Source: Clostridiales bacterium | GTDB taxonomy: Bacteria; Bacillota; Clostridia; Caldicoprobacterales; DTU083 | Assembly: GCA_012838915.1 (NCBI GenBank) | Contig: DUOI01000029.1 | Span: 1-32,533, forward strand | DNA length: 32,533 nt | Direction of reading: 5' to 3' | In this document: in pieces, positions 31,081 to 32,533 of the stretch | How the letters are laid out: every line of letters starts with the position of its first letter | Numbering within the stretch: position 1 is the first letter of the stretch | Made by a program: the position numbers and the translations under genes | The notes under the pieces: generated by a model | Database searches by the model: none | What the model saw: only the letters and a program-made list of their open reading frames with translations | Told to the model about the DNA's origin: nothing

Positions 31081-32457
31081 ATGATCCATATACGAGATTT
31101 TGCGGGCAAGCATGTTCATTTCATTGGAATCGGCGGCATCAGCATGAGCGGTCTTGCTGAAATATTACTGGAAAGAGGTTACCGGGTTTCCGGATCGGAT
31201 CTCAGGCAATCAGGGTTGACCGCCCGCCTGAAAAGCAAGGGAGCAACCGTATACCAGGGACATAATGCGCATAACATCCGGGAAGCTGATTTAATCGTAT
31301 ATACCGCAGCAGTAAAGGATGACAATCCGGAATTGATGGAAGCTAAAAAACAAAACATACCGTATATGAGCCGGGCAACCCTGCTGGGTCAGATCATGGA
31401 GACCTTCCGGTTTTCTATCGGAGTAGCAGGTGCCCATGGTAAAACAACTACCACTTCCATGCTGTCAATTATGATGAATCATGCCGGGCTGGATCCTACC
31501 ATACTGGTAGGAGGTGAGCTGGATGAAATCGGCGGGAATGTACAAATAGGTCAAAGTGAATATTTTATCACCGAGGCTTGTGAGTATATGGACAGCTTTC
31601 TTAAATTTAATCCCTATATGGCAATCATATTAAATATAGACAAAGATCACCTGGATTACTTTAAAGATATGAATCAAATATATGATTCTTTTGTTAATTT
31701 TGCAAACCTGGTTCCCAAATCCGGTTACGTTATTGGTTGCGGAGACGATCCTTTAGTAGCCAGGTTAATGGAAGAAGTAAATTGCAGCGCAATATCCTAC
31801 GGAATCGATCATCCCTGCCATTGGCTGGCTCATGATATTGTTTACGATAAGGAGGGGCACAGCTCATTTTCGGTAGAAAACAACGGAAGGAACCTCGGAC
31901 AGTATACCTTGAAAGTGCCCGGAAAGCATAATATATATAATGCCCTGGCTTCAATTGCCGCCTGCGATATTATCGGTATTCCCAGTGACAGCATGCAGGA
32001 AGCGCTTCTGCATTACGGGGGCACTCACCGCAGGTTTGAAGTAAAAGGCAAAACCTGTAATCAGGCTGTTATTATTGACGATTATGCCCATCATCCCACG
32101 GAAATCAAGGCAACAATAAGAGCTGCGCTGAACTATCCCCATAATCGAATATGGTGCATCTTTCAGCCTCATACTTATACACGAACAAAGAAGCTGTTTC
32201 AGGATTTTACCGAAGCCTTTCATGGAGTGGATTTTTTGATTCTGGCTGACATATATGCTGCCAGGGAAAAAAACACCGGAGATATCAGCTCGGAAATGCT
32301 GGCAGAAGCCATTGCCCAAAAAGACCTGAACTGCACTTATATTCCTGGATTCAGCCTGATTACGGATTATGTCCGGGAACATGCGAAGCCCGGTGATCTG
32401 ATTATTACAATGGGGGCAGGAAACATTTATGAGATTGGAAATGCATTGTTGCAATAA
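31081..32457 (+). CDS. murC: UDP-N-acetylmuramate--L-alanine ligase
   Basis: A 458-residue cytoplasmic Mur ligase that adds the first amino acid of the peptidoglycan stem peptide. It has the N-terminal UDP-binding Rossmann motif HFIGIGGISMSGLAEILL (13-30), the ATP-binding loop GAHGKTTTTSM, then EACEYMDSFL, ILNIDKDHLDYF and the C-terminal DDYAHHPTEI and FQPHTYTRT motifs, all typical of MurC. Length is normal. AAGGAG lies upstream of the ATG. It is the only plus-strand gene in the window and is transcribed divergently from tRNA-Tyr. The 76 bp after its stop show no gene start. Confidence 0.96.
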   Translation: MIHIRDFAGKHVHFIGIGGISMSGLAEILLERGYRVSGSDLRQSGLTARLKSKGATVYQGHNAHNIREADLIVYTAAVKDDNPELMEAKKQNIPYMSRATLLGQIMETFRFSIGVAGAHGKTTTTSMLSIMMNHAGLDPTILVGGELDEIGGNVQIGQSEYFITEACEYMDSFLKFNPYMAIILNIDKDHLDYFKDMNQIYDSFVNFANLVPKSGYVIGCGDDPLVARLMEEVNCSAISYGIDHPCHWLAHDIVYDKEGHSSFSVENNGRNLGQYTLKVPGKHNIYNALASIAACDIIGIPSDSMQEALLHYGGTHRRFEVKGKTCNQAVIIDDYAHHPTEIKATIRAALNYPHNRIWCIFQPHTYTRTKKLFQDFTEAFHGVDFLILADIYAAREKNTGDISSEMLAEAIAQKDLNCTYIPGFSLITDYVREHAKPGDLIITMGAGNIYEIGNALLQ

Positions 32458-32533
32458 GCCTTCAATCATGCACCATAACCTGTAAACCATCATAGTATGG
32501 AATGGTAATCGAATATGAATCTTAATCATAGTG

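Noticed and set aside
1-32533. CRISPR arrays, insertion sequences, prophage or integrase genes
   Set aside because: No regularly spaced repeats, transposase or integrase motifs were seen; the only tandem repeat is the two-copy 25-bp unit at 20341-20390.

Overview
The window looks like a low-GC Gram-positive genome of the class Clostridia. Signs of this are purine-rich AGGAGG-type ribosome sites, TTGACA/TATAAT promoters, an S-box (SAM-I) riboswitch on metK, YesM/YesN-type two-component genes, and a metK / DAHP synthase / recD2 / comF block. I cannot name a species. No insertion sequence, phage gene, CRISPR array or rRNA was seen. Every gene except murC lies on the minus strand, so operons read from high to low coordinates.

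Left edge (1-3802): a regulatory operon encodes a degenerate histidine-kinase-like fragment, a YesN-type AraC-family response regulator, a YesM/LytS-type sensor kinase, and the start of a membrane-anchored sugar-binding protein that runs off the window. Stop/start overlaps link them. The layout resembles the membrane-anchored binding protein plus LytS plus YesN sugar sensors known from clostridia (XylFII-LytS-YesN).

Centre (4186-21603): one long co-directional cluster encodes a bacterial microcompartment (BMC) and its own sugar importer. In transcription order it has a lipoprotein binding protein, a double ABC ATPase and two permeases; then, after an internal promoter, a divergent DeoC-type aldolase, an SDR dehydrogenase, a zinc alcohol dehydrogenase, a 2-hydroxyacid dehydrogenase, three BMC-P (EutN) vertex proteins, a canonical DeoC, a CoA-acylating aldehyde dehydrogenase, two nearly identical BMC-H shell proteins, a PduL phosphotransacylase with an extra C-terminal domain, a stand-alone EutQ N-terminal-like domain, an L-xylulokinase-like FGGY kinase, a second SDR and an iron alcohol dehydrogenase. 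The inferred flow is: import, redox adjustment and phosphorylation of a sugar or polyol; retro-aldol cleavage by DeoC to a triose phosphate plus a short aldehyde; then aldehyde to acyl-CoA to acyl-phosphate inside the shell, with the iron alcohol dehydrogenase recycling NADH. This resembles the sugar-phosphate-utilising (SPU) BMC class, but the substrate is not evident and several enzymes have no assigned step.

Right part (21898-32457): mostly housekeeping genes: a LemA/TPM-domain pair, a HepT/MntA-type toxin-antitoxin pair, comF, recD2, a type I-beta DAHP synthase, a small membrane protein with glycosyltransferase-like sequence, metK under a SAM-I riboswitch, tRNA-Tyr, and murC on the plus strand. 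tRNA-Tyr and murC are divergently transcribed from two strong promoters.

The most interesting material is the BMC cluster (unusual kinase, paired aldolases, EutQ-N domain used twice, no BMC-T), the catalytically empty kinase fragment beside its regulators, and several candidate operators and RNA structures. All functions are inferred from sequence read by eye; no search or structure prediction was run.
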